This document shows positions 27,838 to 36,859 of a stretch of DNA of 64,000 nucleotides, in pieces. The notes below the pieces were generated by a model, which was not told the origin of the DNA, searched no databases, and saw only the letters and a list, made by a program, of their open reading frames with translations. The position numbers were made by a program, and so were the translations under genes. The DNA comes from Rhodocyclaceae bacterium (GTDB lineage Bacteria; Pseudomonadota; Gammaproteobacteria; Burkholderiales; Rhodocyclaceae): assembly GCA_028713915.1 (NCBI GenBank), contig JAQTNK010000014.1:1-64000 (forward strand), written 5' to 3'. Position 1 is the stretch's first letter; each line of letters starts with the position of its first letter.

Positions 27838-29145
27838 TTGAGCGAGCGCAGTCCCATCGATTCGGCTTTCGTGCTGCATGCGGCAGGCGCGCTGGCGGAG
27901 GCGGAGAGCGCTTACCGCCGGATCCTCGCCGCCGAGCCGCAGCACGCCGAAGCGCAGCATTACCTGGGCGTCTTGCTGCACCAGCGGGGACTCACCGAGG
28001 AAGGCCTCGCGTTGATCCTGGACGCGCTCGAACGCGACGCCGGCAGCGCCTCGCGCTACAACGACCTGGGCAACGTCCTGGTCCAGAACGGAGCGCTCGC
28101 CGATGCCGCGGCGGCCTTTCGCCGCTCGCTCGACCTGAACGGCGCGGATGCCAACGTCTGGAACAATTTCGCATCGGTCCTGCAGCGCCAGGAAGAACTC
28201 GCCGACGCCGAAAGCGCGTACCGCGAGGCCCTGCGCTGCGACGCCGATTTCGTCCCGGCGCTCAGCAACCTCGCCGCCTTGCTGGCGGACACGGGGCGCG
28301 ACGAAGAGTCGTCGCTGTTCGCCTGCCGCGCTTTCATTCAGCCGCCGCTCGCCGGCAAGCCGCCGAAGATGCTGGGCATCGCCCACTACCGCCTCGGCCG
28401 CATCGCGCAGGCCGCCGAATGCTACCGCGCCTGGCTGCACGCCGAGCCCGGCAATGCCATCGCCCGGCACTATCTCGCCGCATGCACGGGCGAGAACGTG
28501 CCCGCCAGGGCGCCCGACGGTTTCCTCACGACGCTGTTCGACGACATGGCGGAGAGCTTCGATGCGAAGCTCGTCGGCAAGCTCGCCTACCGCGGCCCGG
28601 AAATCGTCGCCGGCCTGCTCCGCGGCCAGTTCGCCGCCGACGCGGCGCTGGATGTCCTCGACGGCGGCTGCGGCACCGGCTTGTGCGCGCCGGTGCTGGC
28701 GCCCTACGCGCGGCATCTCACCGGCGTCGACCTGTCCTGCCGCATGCTGCAGAAAGCAGGCGAACGCCAGCGCTACGGCGAATTGGTCGAAGCCGAGCTG
28801 ACCGCCTACCTGCGCGACAGGCATGACGCCTTCGACCTGATCGTCATGGCCGATACGCTGATCTATTTCGGCGATCTGGCCGCGCTGTTCGCGGCCGTGC
28901 GGCAGGCGCTGCGGCCGGGCGGCGCATTCGCGTTCACGGTGGAAGCGGCCACGGAATCCGCGTCGCAGCCGGTCGATTACCGTCTCTATCCGAGCGGCCG
29001 CTACGGCCACAGCCCGCGCTACTTCGCGCAGGCGCTGGCGGCGGCGGGGCTGGCGCTGCGGCGCAGCGAAGACGTCGTCTTGCGCAACGAGTTCGGCACG
29101 CCGACGCCGGGCATCGGCGTGCTGGCCGGCGCGCTGGCGCGCTGA
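27838..29145 (+). CDS. TPR-repeat SAM-dependent methyltransferase
   Basis: A 435-residue protein (TTG start, weak ribosome site). Residues about 8-215 form five to six tetratricopeptide repeats (for example AEAQHYLGVLLHQRGLTEEGL and DANVWNNFASVLQRQ). The C-terminal half is a class I methyltransferase with motif I LDVLDGGCGTGLCAP, the acidic end of beta 2 in LTGVDLS, and FDLIVMADTLIYF. The TPR part probably selects a protein substrate. Substrate unknown. It precedes DUF1810 by 12 bases on the same strand. Confidence 0.85.
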   Translation: MSERSPIDSAFVLHAAGALAEAESAYRRILAAEPQHAEAQHYLGVLLHQRGLTEEGLALILDALERDAGSASRYNDLGNVLVQNGALADAAAAFRRSLDLNGADANVWNNFASVLQRQEELADAESAYREALRCDADFVPALSNLAALLADTGRDEESSLFACRAFIQPPLAGKPPKMLGIAHYRLGRIAQAAECYRAWLHAEPGNAIARHYLAACTGENVPARAPDGFLTTLFDDMAESFDAKLVGKLAYRGPEIVAGLLRGQFAADAALDVLDGGCGTGLCAPVLAPYARHLTGVDLSCRMLQKAGERQRYGELVEAELTAYLRDRHDAFDLIVMADTLIYFGDLAALFAAVRQALRPGGAFAFTVEAATESASQPVDYRLYPSGRYGHSPRYFAQALAAAGLALRRSEDVVLRNEFGTPTPGIGVLAGALAR

Positions 29146-29157
29146 ACGGGTGCCGAC

Positions 29158-29577
29158 GTGGACGATCCCTACAATCTGCAGCGTTTCGTCGACGCCCAGC
29201 GCGCCGTCTTCGACGACGTTCGCGCCGAACTGCGCGACGGCCGCAAGCGCGGCCACTGGATGTGGTTCATTTTTCCGCAGATCGCCGGCCTCGGTTCGAG
29301 CGCAATGGCGCAGTGGTTCGCCATCTCGTCGCGGCAGGAAGCGGCAGCGTATTTGCAGCATCCCGTTCTCGCGCCGCGGCTGATCGAATGCACGCAGTTG
29401 GTGACGCGGGTGCAGAACCGCACGATCGAAGAGATTTTTGGCGACATCGATGCGCTGAAGTTTCGTTCGTCGATGACGCTGTTCGCCCAGGCCGCGCCCG
29501 ACGAAGTGCTGTTTCGCGCCGCCCTGGACAAGTACTTCGGCTCCCAGCTCGATCCCTTGACGCTCGAGCGGCTGTGA
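29158..29577 (+). CDS. DUF1810 family protein
   Basis: A 139-residue cytoplasmic protein matching the DUF1810 (calpastatin-like) family: NLQRFVDAQ, GRKRGHWMWFIFPQI, GLGSSAMAQWFAI, HPVLAPRLIECT and SSMTLFAQAAP are family landmarks. Function unknown; members occur in many bacteria as stand-alone housekeeping genes. GTG start, 12 bases after the methyltransferase stop. A 7-bp hairpin follows. Confidence 0.88.
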   Translation: MDDPYNLQRFVDAQRAVFDDVRAELRDGRKRGHWMWFIFPQIAGLGSSAMAQWFAISSRQEAAAYLQHPVLAPRLIECTQLVTRVQNRTIEEIFGDIDALKFRSSMTLFAQAAPDEVLFRAALDKYFGSQLDPLTLERL

Positions 29578-29595
29578 TTGTCGACTCCATTTCAC

Positions 29596-29614
29596 AGGCT
29601 CACGCCTTGAGCCT
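29596..29614 (+). other. Hairpin after DUF1810
   Basis: A perfect 7-bp stem AGGCTCA/TGAGCCT with loop CGCCT, 19 bases after the DUF1810 stop. No T-run follows, so termination would be weak or Rho-assisted. Confidence 0.45.
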
Positions 29615-29659
29615 CTCGCCCGTCAGAATGGTTTCCATAACTTTCATGGAGGCCGTAAC

Positions 29660-29737
29660 ATGTCATTGGCATGCAACCCCGACAAGGTGGTGTTCTGGAT
29701 GGCGAGCGTCCTGGGAATCATCGCTTGGCTGATTTGA
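29660..29737 (+). CDS. 25-residue single-helix membrane micropeptide ORF
   Basis: ATG 29660 has an excellent ribosome site (GGAGG, 29648-29652) and opens a 25-codon frame: a short polar start (MSLACNPDK) and one hydrophobic helix (VVFWMASVLGIIAWLI). The stop TGA overlaps a TTG (29734) that can start the AddB-like nuclease in the next frame, so the ORF could be a coupled leader or a genuine small membrane protein. There is no other good ribosome site for the nuclease. I know no family with certainty. Confidence 0.55.
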   Translation: MSLACNPDKVVFWMASVLGIIAWLI

Positions 29738-32460
29738 ATCTGCTCAAGACGCGCGACGCCGGCGAGGCCGGCAGCACGGTGGTGCTGTGCGCGACGCACC
29801 GGCTGGCGCGCAATCTGCGCTTGGCGCACGATCGCGCGCAGGCGGCGCTGGGGCTGGCGCGCTGGCGGCCGCTGGCGGCGCTGACGGCGTCGCAGTGGCT
29901 CGACGGCGTCGTCGACGCGGCGCTGCTGACGGGCGAATTGGCGGCCGACGCCGTGCCGTCGCTGGTGCTAACGGCGGCACAGGAGCGCATGCTGTGGGAG
30001 CGCGTGATCGAGGCTGATGCCGGCGACTCGCCCGAAGCGCTGTTCTTCGACAGCGAAGGATTGGCGGCCGCCGCCGCCGAGGCGAATGCGCTGATCGAAG
30101 GCTGGGGCTTGCGCGTGGCGGATGGCGGCGAACTTGGCGAAGAGACGCGTCGCTTCCTCCACTGGCGCGCCGAGTTCCGCCGCCGTTGCGAGGCGGCGGG
30201 CTGGCGCGAGCCGGCGCGCGCAGCGGCGGCGCAGATCGCGGCCGTCGCCGGCGGTATCGGCAGCCTGCCGCCGCGCCTGCTGTTCGCCGGCTTCGACCGC
30301 TACACGCGGCAGGAGCAGCGCTTGGCCGAGGCCTTGCGCGGCCGCGGCTGCGCGCTGGGCGAACTCGAACTCGGCGCCGCCACGGATGCCGTGGCCGGCT
30401 GCGTCGCGCTGCCCGACCGCAATGCCGAATGCCGCGCCGCGGCGGCCTGGGCGGCGGCGCGCCTGGCGGCCGATCCGGCGTCGCGGCTCGGCATCGTCGT
30501 GCCCGAACTGGCTGCCTTGCGCTCGTCGCTGGCCGATGCGCTCGACGAGGCGCTGCAGCCGCAGGCGCTTGCCGCCGCGCAGGCCGAGATGCCGCGCCGC
30601 TACAATTTTTCGCTCGGCACGGCCTTGTCGCGCCAGCCGCTCGTCGATACCGCGCTGCGCCTGCTGCGGCTCGCCGCGGGATCGCGGCGCCTCGAGCAGG
30701 CCGCCGTCGACGAACTGCTGCGCGGTGCCTACTGGTCGGCGGACGAGGCGGAGGCCGACGCACGCGCGCGTTGCGAGGCGCAGCTGCGCGAGCGGCTGCC
30801 GCCGGTGTTTTCCGTCGATCGCCTGCTGCGCTTCCTGCGCCGGCAGAACGCAGCGGGCCTGGCCGCGCCGCGCCTGCTCGGCCATCTCGAAGTGCTGCGC
30901 GCGAAGGCCACGGCGCAGCCGGCGCGGCAATTGCCGTCGCAATGGCTGGGCAGCCTGCGCGAGATGCTGGCCGCCGCGGGCTGGCCGGGCGAGCGCAGCC
31001 TGTCGAGCCACGAATTCCAGGCGCGCGTCGCCTTCGCCGAAGTCGTCGACAGCCTCGGCGCTGTCGACGGTATGCTCGGCCGCATTCCGCTCGCCGAGGC
31101 CGTCAGCCGGCTGGCGCAGTTGTGCCGCGAGCGCGTGTTCCAGCCCGAGACCGCCGGCGATCCGCCGGTGCAGGTGATGGGGCCGCTCGAAGCGGCGGGC
31201 GCGCGCTTCGATGCGCTCTGGGTGATGGGCATGAACGACGACGTCTGGCCGGCCGCGGCGCGTCCGAATCCGCTGTTGCCGGCCGAACTGCAGCGCCGCG
31301 CCGGCACGCCGGGCGCATCGAGCGAAGTCGAGGCCGCCTTCGCGCTGGCGATCCACCGCCGCTTGCTGAAGAGCGCGCCCGAGGTTCTGTTTTCATGGGC
31401 GCAGGGCGAAGGCGACCGCGTGCGGCGGCCGAGCCCCTTGATCGCGGCGCTGCCGCCGTGCGCGGCGCCCGAACTGCAGGCGACGCTCGCCGAACGGCTC
31501 TGCGGCACGCTGCCGCTGGCGGCGCTCGACGACAGCCGCGCGCCGCCCGTGGCGCGGGGCGAGCGCGTCGGCGGCGGGGCGAATTTGCTGAAGGCGCAGG
31601 CCGTGTGTCCGGCCTGGGCCTATTACCGCTACCGCCTCGGCGCGCGCGCGCTCGGCGCCGCGGTCGAAGGGCTCGACGCGCTGGCCCGCGGCAGCCTGCT
31701 GCATGCGGTGCTCGAAGCCTTCTGGCGCGGGCGCGCGTCGGCCGACATGCTGGCGCTCTCGGCGGAAGAACTCGCCGCGGCGCTGGACGCGGCCATCGAC
31801 CAGGCGCTCACCGCCTTCGACGCCGGGCGCGACGAGCCGCTGCCGGCGCGCCTCGCGCTGCTCGAGCGCGAGCGCCTTCTGGCGCTCGTCGGCCGCTGGC
31901 TGGAGATTGAAGCGGCGCGGCCCGCGCCCTTCCGCGTCGTCGCCTGCGAGGAGCGGCATGAGATCGAGATCGAAGGGCTGGCGCTGCGCCTGACCGTCGA
32001 TCGCATCGACGAACTGGCCGACGGCCGCCGCGTCATCCTCGACTACAAGACCGGGCGCGAGCCCGACTGGGCCTCATGGGCGGCGCCGCGCATCGTCGAG
32101 CCGCAACTGCCGGTGTATGCGGCTTACATCGCGGGCGAGGCAGAGGTCGAAGCCGTGGCCTTCGCGCAACTGCGCGCCGGCGAGGAAGGCTTCGTCGGCA
32201 TCGCCGCCGCCGCCGGCCTGTTGCCGAACGTGGCGGGCCTGGCGGACAAGGGCGGGCGGCGGCGCTTCGATGCGGGGCAATTCCCCGACTGGCCAAGCCT
32301 GCTCGACCACTGGCGCCGCGCCATCGCCGAGATCGCCGGCGAAGTCCGCGACGGCGTCGCCGCCGTGGTCTTCGAAAAGGAAGCGGCGCTCGAACATTGC
32401 GAAGTGAAGCCGCTGCTGCGGCTGGCCGAGCGCCGCGGCCAGCAGGCGTCGACGCCATGA
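29734..32460 (+). CDS. AddB-like PD-(D/E)XK nuclease of a double-strand break repair complex
   Basis: A 908-residue protein: an inactivated helicase-like N-terminal two thirds (ATHRLARNLR, LFAGFDRYTRQEQRL, ALWVMGMNDDVWP) and a RecB-type nuclease domain at the C-terminus with LTVDRIDEL and RVILDYKTG (Asp near 770). Its ATG-less start is best placed at TTG 29734, overlapping the stop of a 25-codon ORF; upstream in-frame codons to 29671 are possible. The stop overlaps the start of the helicase gene (ATGA). Together the pair corresponds to AddAB-type end resection before RecA loading. No AddB iron-sulfur cysteines are obvious. Confidence 0.85.
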   Translation: MNLLKTRDAGEAGSTVVLCATHRLARNLRLAHDRAQAALGLARWRPLAALTASQWLDGVVDAALLTGELAADAVPSLVLTAAQERMLWERVIEADAGDSPEALFFDSEGLAAAAAEANALIEGWGLRVADGGELGEETRRFLHWRAEFRRRCEAAGWREPARAAAAQIAAVAGGIGSLPPRLLFAGFDRYTRQEQRLAEALRGRGCALGELELGAATDAVAGCVALPDRNAECRAAAAWAAARLAADPASRLGIVVPELAALRSSLADALDEALQPQALAAAQAEMPRRYNFSLGTALSRQPLVDTALRLLRLAAGSRRLEQAAVDELLRGAYWSADEAEADARARCEAQLRERLPPVFSVDRLLRFLRRQNAAGLAAPRLLGHLEVLRAKATAQPARQLPSQWLGSLREMLAAAGWPGERSLSSHEFQARVAFAEVVDSLGAVDGMLGRIPLAEAVSRLAQLCRERVFQPETAGDPPVQVMGPLEAAGARFDALWVMGMNDDVWPAAARPNPLLPAELQRRAGTPGASSEVEAAFALAIHRRLLKSAPEVLFSWAQGEGDRVRRPSPLIAALPPCAAPELQATLAERLCGTLPLAALDDSRAPPVARGERVGGGANLLKAQAVCPAWAYYRYRLGARALGAAVEGLDALARGSLLHAVLEAFWRGRASADMLALSAEELAAALDAAIDQALTAFDAGRDEPLPARLALLERERLLALVGRWLEIEAARPAPFRVVACEERHEIEIEGLALRLTVDRIDELADGRRVILDYKTGREPDWASWAAPRIVEPQLPVYAAYIAGEAEVEAVAFAQLRAGEEGFVGIAAAAGLLPNVAGLADKGGRRRFDAGQFPDWPSLLDHWRRAIAEIAGEVRDGVAAVVFEKEAALEHCEVKPLLRLAERRGQQASTP

Positions 32461-35400
32461 CTGCCGACGCACGCCTGCTCGCCGAGGATGCCGCAAGCCG
32501 CGCGCGCGCGCTGGAGCCGGCGTCGTTCATCGTCGAAGCCCCGGCCGGCGCCGGCAAGACGGAACTGCTGACGCAGCGCTACCTGCGCCTGCTCGCCCAC
32601 GTCGCCGAGCCCGAGGAAATCGTCGCCATCACTTTCACCAACAAGGCGGCGGCGGAGATGCGCCACCGCATCCTCGAAAGCCTGGAACTCGCCCGCTGCG
32701 GCGCGGTGCCCGAGGCGGCGCACAAGCGCATCACCTTCGCCCTGTCGCAAGCCGCGCTGGCCGCATCCGAGCGGCACGGCTGGGCGCTGGCGGACAATCC
32801 GGGGCGCTTGCGCATCATGACCATCGACGCGCTCTGCGCCAGCCTGGCGCGGCAGATGCCGATCCTCTCGCGCTTCGGTGCGCAGCCGAGCGTCACCGAC
32901 GATGCGGCGCGCCATTACGAGGAAGCGGCGCGCCGCACGCTGGCGCTGCTGAACGACGAAGGCGCGGCCGCCGCGGCCGTGGCCGCCGCCTTGCGCCATC
33001 TCGACAACGACGCGCAGGCCCTGGGCCGGCTGCTTGCCGCCATGCTGGCGCGGCGCGACCAGTGGCTGCGTCATGCGCTCGGCGCCAGCGCGCAATCCGA
33101 GCAAGGCCTGCATCTGCTGGTGGCGCGCGATCTCGCCTTGGCGGCCACCGCCGTCGGCGACGCCACGCAAGCGCGGCTGATGCCGCTCGCACGCTATGCC
33201 GCCGGCAATCTCGCGGCGACGGCGCCGCTGGCGACGCTCGCCGGCTGGAACGAAGTGCTCGCCGGCGCGCCGGAGGAACTGCCGCTCTGGCGCGGCATCT
33301 GCGAACTGCTGCTGACGAAGGACGGCGGGGTGCGCAAGGTCGTCGACGTGCGCAGCGGCTTCCCGGCGGGCAAGGAAGGCAAGCCGTTCAAGGACGCGAT
33401 GAGTGCCTTGCTGGCCGAGTTCGCCGCCGGCGCGGACACGGCGGCCGTGGCGCGCATCCGCGCGCTGCCCGACGCCCGCTACACGGCCGACGAATGGCAT
33501 ACCGTCGATGCGCTGGCGCAGCTTTTGCGGCTTGCCGCCGCGCAGTTGTGGACGGTGTTCCACGAAGCCAACGAAACCGATTTCATCGAGATCGCGCAGC
33601 GCGCGCTCGAGGCGCTCGGCGGCGTCGAGTCGCCCAGCGACCTGGCGCTGCGGCTCGACTACCGCCTGCAGCATTTGCTCGTCGACGAGTTCCAGGACAC
33701 CAGCCCGACGCAAGTCGAGCTGCTGCGCCGCCTTACCGCGGGCTGGGCACCGGACGACGGCCGCACGCTGTTCGCCGTCGGCGACCCGATGCAGTCGATC
33801 TACCGCTTCCGCAAGGCCGACGTCGGCCTGTTCCTGCGTGCGGCCGAATCCGGCATCGGCCCGCTGCCGCTGGAACGGCTGCGCTTAACGCGCAACAACC
33901 GCTCCTGCGCGCCGGTCGTCGATTGGGTGAATGCCGCCTTCGCGACGGTGTTCCCGCGCCATGACAGCGTCACCGCCGGCGCCATCGCCTACCGTCCGTT
34001 CGCGGCCACGCGCGCCGATCTGCCGGCCGCCGGCGTCGCGACGCATGCCATCGTCATCGAACGCGAGGACCAGGACGAGGCCGCGGCGCTCGAAGCGCGC
34101 CGCGTGCTGGAGATCATCGACGGCACGCGCCGCGCCGATCCGCAGCGGCACATCGCCGTGCTGGTGCGGGCGCGCCACCACCTCGCGGCGCTGGTCGCCG
34201 AGATTCGCCGCCATCGGCCCGACATCGCTTTCCGCGCCGTCGAGATCGAGGCGCTCGCCGAGCGCCAGCCGGTGCAGGATCTGCTCGCGCTGACGCGCGC
34301 GCTGCTGCATCGCGCCGACCGCGTGCACTGGCTGGCGATCCTGCGCGCGCCGTGGTGCGGCTTGCGGCTCGCCGACCTGCATGCGCTGGCGGCGGACGAT
34401 CATGAGGCGACGCTCTGGTCGCTGATGAACGAAGCGGAGCGCGTCGCGCGCCTGTCGCCCGACGGCCAGGCGCGCCTCGCCCACGTGCGCGCGGCGCTCG
34501 GCGGCGCGCTCGCCCAGCGCGGGCGGCAACGGCTGGCGCGCTGGATCGAAGGCGCCTGGCTCGCGCTCGGCGGCGCCGGCTGCCTGCGCGATGCGGCGGA
34601 CGCCGCCGATGCGCGCGCCTATCTCGACCTCGTCGACCGCCTCGATGCGGCGGGGCGCTTCAGCCTCGAGCGCATCGAGGCCGACATGGCCGCGCTGTAT
34701 GCGGCGCCGGACGCGGCGGCCGACGGCACGCTGCAGTTCATGACCATCCACAAGTCGAAGGGCCTCGAATTCGACACCGTGATCCTGCCCGGCCTGCACC
34801 GGCGCGGCCGCGGCGACGATGCGCCGTTGATGCGCTGGGAAGAAGTTGCGCTCGAAGGCCTGGACGAATGCCTGGTCGCCGCGCCGCTGCGCCGGCGCGG
34901 CGACCGCAACACCGACGTGCCGACGCCCTTCGACTACATCGGCCTGCTGGAGCGGGAGCGCGCGGCGAACGAAGCGGCGCGCGTGCTCTACGTCGCGGCG
35001 ACGCGCGCGGTGCGGGCGTTGCATCTCGTCGGTGTCGCCGTCCGCCGCGCCGACGGCGAGGTCGTTGCGCCGGCCGGCACTTTCCTCGGCCTGCTGTGGG
35101 ACGCCGTCGGCGCGCAGTTCGCCGCCGCCGAGCTTGCGCTGCCCTCGCGCAGCGGAGCGGACGACGAAGCGGGCATGTTCGTGCCCAAGCTCATCCGTGC
35201 CGTGGCGCCGGCGACACCGGAAGTTCTGCGCGCGCCGGCCGCGCCGACGGCGGGTGCGATCGTGGCAGCGGCAGCAGCGGCCGCAGCGGCCGGCGAGCCG
35301 CTCGACGCCGGCGTCGGCACGCTCGTCCATGCCTATCTCGAAGCCATCGCGCGCAGCGGCCCGGATGCCTGGCCGCCGGAACGCGTGCGCGCCCTCGCGC

Positions 35401-35813
35401 CGGCCATGCGCGCCTGGTTCGCGCGCCGCGCTTATGGCGCGGCCGACGGCGCCAAAGGCGCGGAGCGCGCGCAAGCGGCGCTGCTGGCCACGCTCGAAAG
35501 CTCCGCGGGCCGCTGGGTGCTGGCGCCGCGCGCCGAGGCCGCGGCGGAACTCACGCTTGCCAGCCGCGCCGGCGACGGCATCGCCACGCAAGTCGTCGAC
35601 CGCACCTTCGTCGAAGGCGGCCAGCGCTGGATCGTCGACTACAAGACCGCCCGCATCGATGGCGATGCCGCCGCGCTGGCGGCCCATGCCGAAGCCTACC
35701 GGGCGCAGCTCGAACGCTATGCCGCGCTGTTCGCCGACGAGGGGCTGCCGGTGCGCTTAGGCGTCTTCTACGCGGCGAGCGGCCGGCTGGTAGAGTTGCA
35801 GCCGGCCACCTGA
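32457..35813 (+). CDS. AddA/UvrD-like helicase-nuclease
   Basis: An 1118-residue superfamily 1 helicase with a C-terminal nuclease. Walker A EAPAGAGKTELL (Lys34), motif Ia ITFTNKAAAEM, Walker B LLVDEFQDTS, motif III VGDPMQSIYRFRKAD, motif V TIHKSKGLEFDTV and motif VI LYVAATRA are intact. The nuclease motif RWIVDYKTARID is near residue 1060. The chosen ATG overlaps the AddB-like stop by 4 bases; a longer open frame begins inside the upstream gene and was rejected. It unwinds and resects broken DNA with its partner. Confidence 0.92.
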   Translation: MTADARLLAEDAASRARALEPASFIVEAPAGAGKTELLTQRYLRLLAHVAEPEEIVAITFTNKAAAEMRHRILESLELARCGAVPEAAHKRITFALSQAALAASERHGWALADNPGRLRIMTIDALCASLARQMPILSRFGAQPSVTDDAARHYEEAARRTLALLNDEGAAAAAVAAALRHLDNDAQALGRLLAAMLARRDQWLRHALGASAQSEQGLHLLVARDLALAATAVGDATQARLMPLARYAAGNLAATAPLATLAGWNEVLAGAPEELPLWRGICELLLTKDGGVRKVVDVRSGFPAGKEGKPFKDAMSALLAEFAAGADTAAVARIRALPDARYTADEWHTVDALAQLLRLAAAQLWTVFHEANETDFIEIAQRALEALGGVESPSDLALRLDYRLQHLLVDEFQDTSPTQVELLRRLTAGWAPDDGRTLFAVGDPMQSIYRFRKADVGLFLRAAESGIGPLPLERLRLTRNNRSCAPVVDWVNAAFATVFPRHDSVTAGAIAYRPFAATRADLPAAGVATHAIVIEREDQDEAAALEARRVLEIIDGTRRADPQRHIAVLVRARHHLAALVAEIRRHRPDIAFRAVEIEALAERQPVQDLLALTRALLHRADRVHWLAILRAPWCGLRLADLHALAADDHEATLWSLMNEAERVARLSPDGQARLAHVRAALGGALAQRGRQRLARWIEGAWLALGGAGCLRDAADAADARAYLDLVDRLDAAGRFSLERIEADMAALYAAPDAAADGTLQFMTIHKSKGLEFDTVILPGLHRRGRGDDAPLMRWEEVALEGLDECLVAAPLRRRGDRNTDVPTPFDYIGLLERERAANEAARVLYVAATRAVRALHLVGVAVRRADGEVVAPAGTFLGLLWDAVGAQFAAAELALPSRSGADDEAGMFVPKLIRAVAPATPEVLRAPAAPTAGAIVAAAAAAAAAGEPLDAGVGTLVHAYLEAIARSGPDAWPPERVRALAPAMRAWFARRAYGAADGAKGAERAQAALLATLESSAGRWVLAPRAEAAAELTLASRAGDGIATQVVDRTFVEGGQRWIVDYKTARIDGDAAALAAHAEAYRAQLERYAALFADEGLPVRLGVFYAASGRLVELQPAT

Positions 35814-35824
35814 GAAGATCATCC

Positions 35825-36736
35825 ATGCCCGTCAGCCTTGAAGGAAAACTCGTCGTCGCGCTCTCGTCGCGCGTGCTCTTCGATTTCGAGGAGGAGAACC
35901 GCGTCTTCGAAGACCGCCACCGCTTGGGCGACGACGGCGCCTACATGGCGCTGCAACTGGAACGCATGGAAGTGCCGGCGCAGCGCGGCGTGGCTTTTCC
36001 GCTGGTGAAGAAGCTGCTGGCCTTCAACGCCGACGGCGAGCATCGCGTCGAGGTCGTGATCCTGTCCCGCAACGATCCGGTTTCCGGCCTGCGCGTGTTC
36101 CGCTCGGCGGAAGCCGCGGGGCTGTCGCTGGAGCGCGGCGTGTTCACGCGCGGCCGGCCGCCGTATCACTATCTCGCGCCGCTCGGCGCGCATCTCTTCC
36201 TTTCCGCCTTCGAAGGCGACGTGCGCGGCGCGCTGGAAGCCGGCTTCCCGGCGGCGCGCGTCTATCCGCGGTCCTTCGTCGACGCCGACCGCCACCCGGA
36301 GGAAGTGCGCATCGCCTTCGACGGCGACGCCGTGCTGTTCTCGGACGAGGCCGAACGCATCTACAAGGCCGAAGGCCTGCCGGCTTTCCAGGCGCACGAG
36401 ATTTCCCATGCGCGCCGGCCGCTGCCCGACGGTCCCTTCAAGCCGCTGCTGGCCGCCCTGCATCGCTTGCAGGCGGCCGGCAAGGCAGCGCCGATGCGCA
36501 TCCGCACGGCGCTGGTGACGGCGCGAAGCGCCCCAGCCCACGAGCGCGCGGTGCGCACGCTGATGGACTGGAACATCGCCGTGGACGAGGCCTTGTTCCT
36601 CGGCGGCCTGGAGAAAGGGCCTTTCCTCAGGGAGTTCCAGCCCGACTTCTTCTTCGACGACCAGCCGGCGCATTGCGAGTCGGGCGCCAAGGCGGGCCCG
36701 ACGGGCCACGTCGTCAGCGGCATCGCCAATTCCTGA
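35825..36736 (+). CDS. Cytosolic 5'-nucleotidase (NT5C1-type, PF06189)
   Basis: A 303-residue protein of the bacterial branch of the 5'-nucleotidase 1 family. LVVALSSRVLFDFEEEN carries the first Asp-containing HAD-like segment (here FDFEEE), followed by VVILSRNDPVSGLRVF, FEGDVRGALEAGFPAA, VRIAFDGDAVLFSDEAE and FFFDDQPAHC. It is expected to dephosphorylate nucleoside monophosphates. ATG 35825 was picked over a frame open into the helicase gene; AGAAG is the only upstream purine run. Eleven bases after the helicase stop. Confidence 0.85.
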   Translation: MPVSLEGKLVVALSSRVLFDFEEENRVFEDRHRLGDDGAYMALQLERMEVPAQRGVAFPLVKKLLAFNADGEHRVEVVILSRNDPVSGLRVFRSAEAAGLSLERGVFTRGRPPYHYLAPLGAHLFLSAFEGDVRGALEAGFPAARVYPRSFVDADRHPEEVRIAFDGDAVLFSDEAERIYKAEGLPAFQAHEISHARRPLPDGPFKPLLAALHRLQAAGKAAPMRIRTALVTARSAPAHERAVRTLMDWNIAVDEALFLGGLEKGPFLREFQPDFFFDDQPAHCESGAKAGPTGHVVSGIANS

Positions 36737-36746
36737 AACAGCGCGA

Positions 36747-36787
36747 TTGAGGCTGGTCAATACGCCGTCGCCGATAAGCGCTATGCT
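36747..36787 (+). promoter_or_regulatory. FNR/CRP-family site and -10 element ahead of the FIST signalling operon
   Basis: TTGAG-GCTG-GTCAA (36747-36760) matches the FNR consensus TTGAT-N4-ATCAA at eight of ten half-site positions. A TATGCT -10 lies at 36782-36787. The centre-to--10 spacing is 28.5 bases, as in class II FNR-activated promoters, giving a start near 36795. The site at 53192-53232 has the same spacing. Confidence 0.5.
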
Positions 36788-36801
36788 TAATCTATAAGCA
36801 T
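36775..36801. promoter_or_regulatory. Overlapping inverted repeats at the FIST operon promoter
   Basis: A perfect 7-5-7 palindrome, ATGCTTA-ATCTA-TAAGCAT, covers 36783-36801, over the presumed transcription start. A further TAAGC half at 36775-36779 pairs with GCTTA at 36785-36789. Repeated TAAGC halves suggest an operator. Confidence 0.4.
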
Positions 36802-36859
36802 GAGTTGGGCAACGGCGCCGCCGCTCGGCGAGCGCCGGGCAAGGCAAGGGAGGACGGAC

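Noticed and set aside
25021-29595. A minus-strand open frame of 1524 codons
   Set aside because: It lies opposite rmuC, the TPR-methyltransferase and DUF1810, all with clear domains, and its translation is low-complexity Ala/Arg/Gln-rich: an artefact of high-GC codon bias.
32076-32456. N-terminal extension of the AddA-like helicase
   Set aside because: It is out of frame within the nuclease gene and Arg-rich; the ATGA overlap at 32457 and the Walker A position fit the shorter protein.
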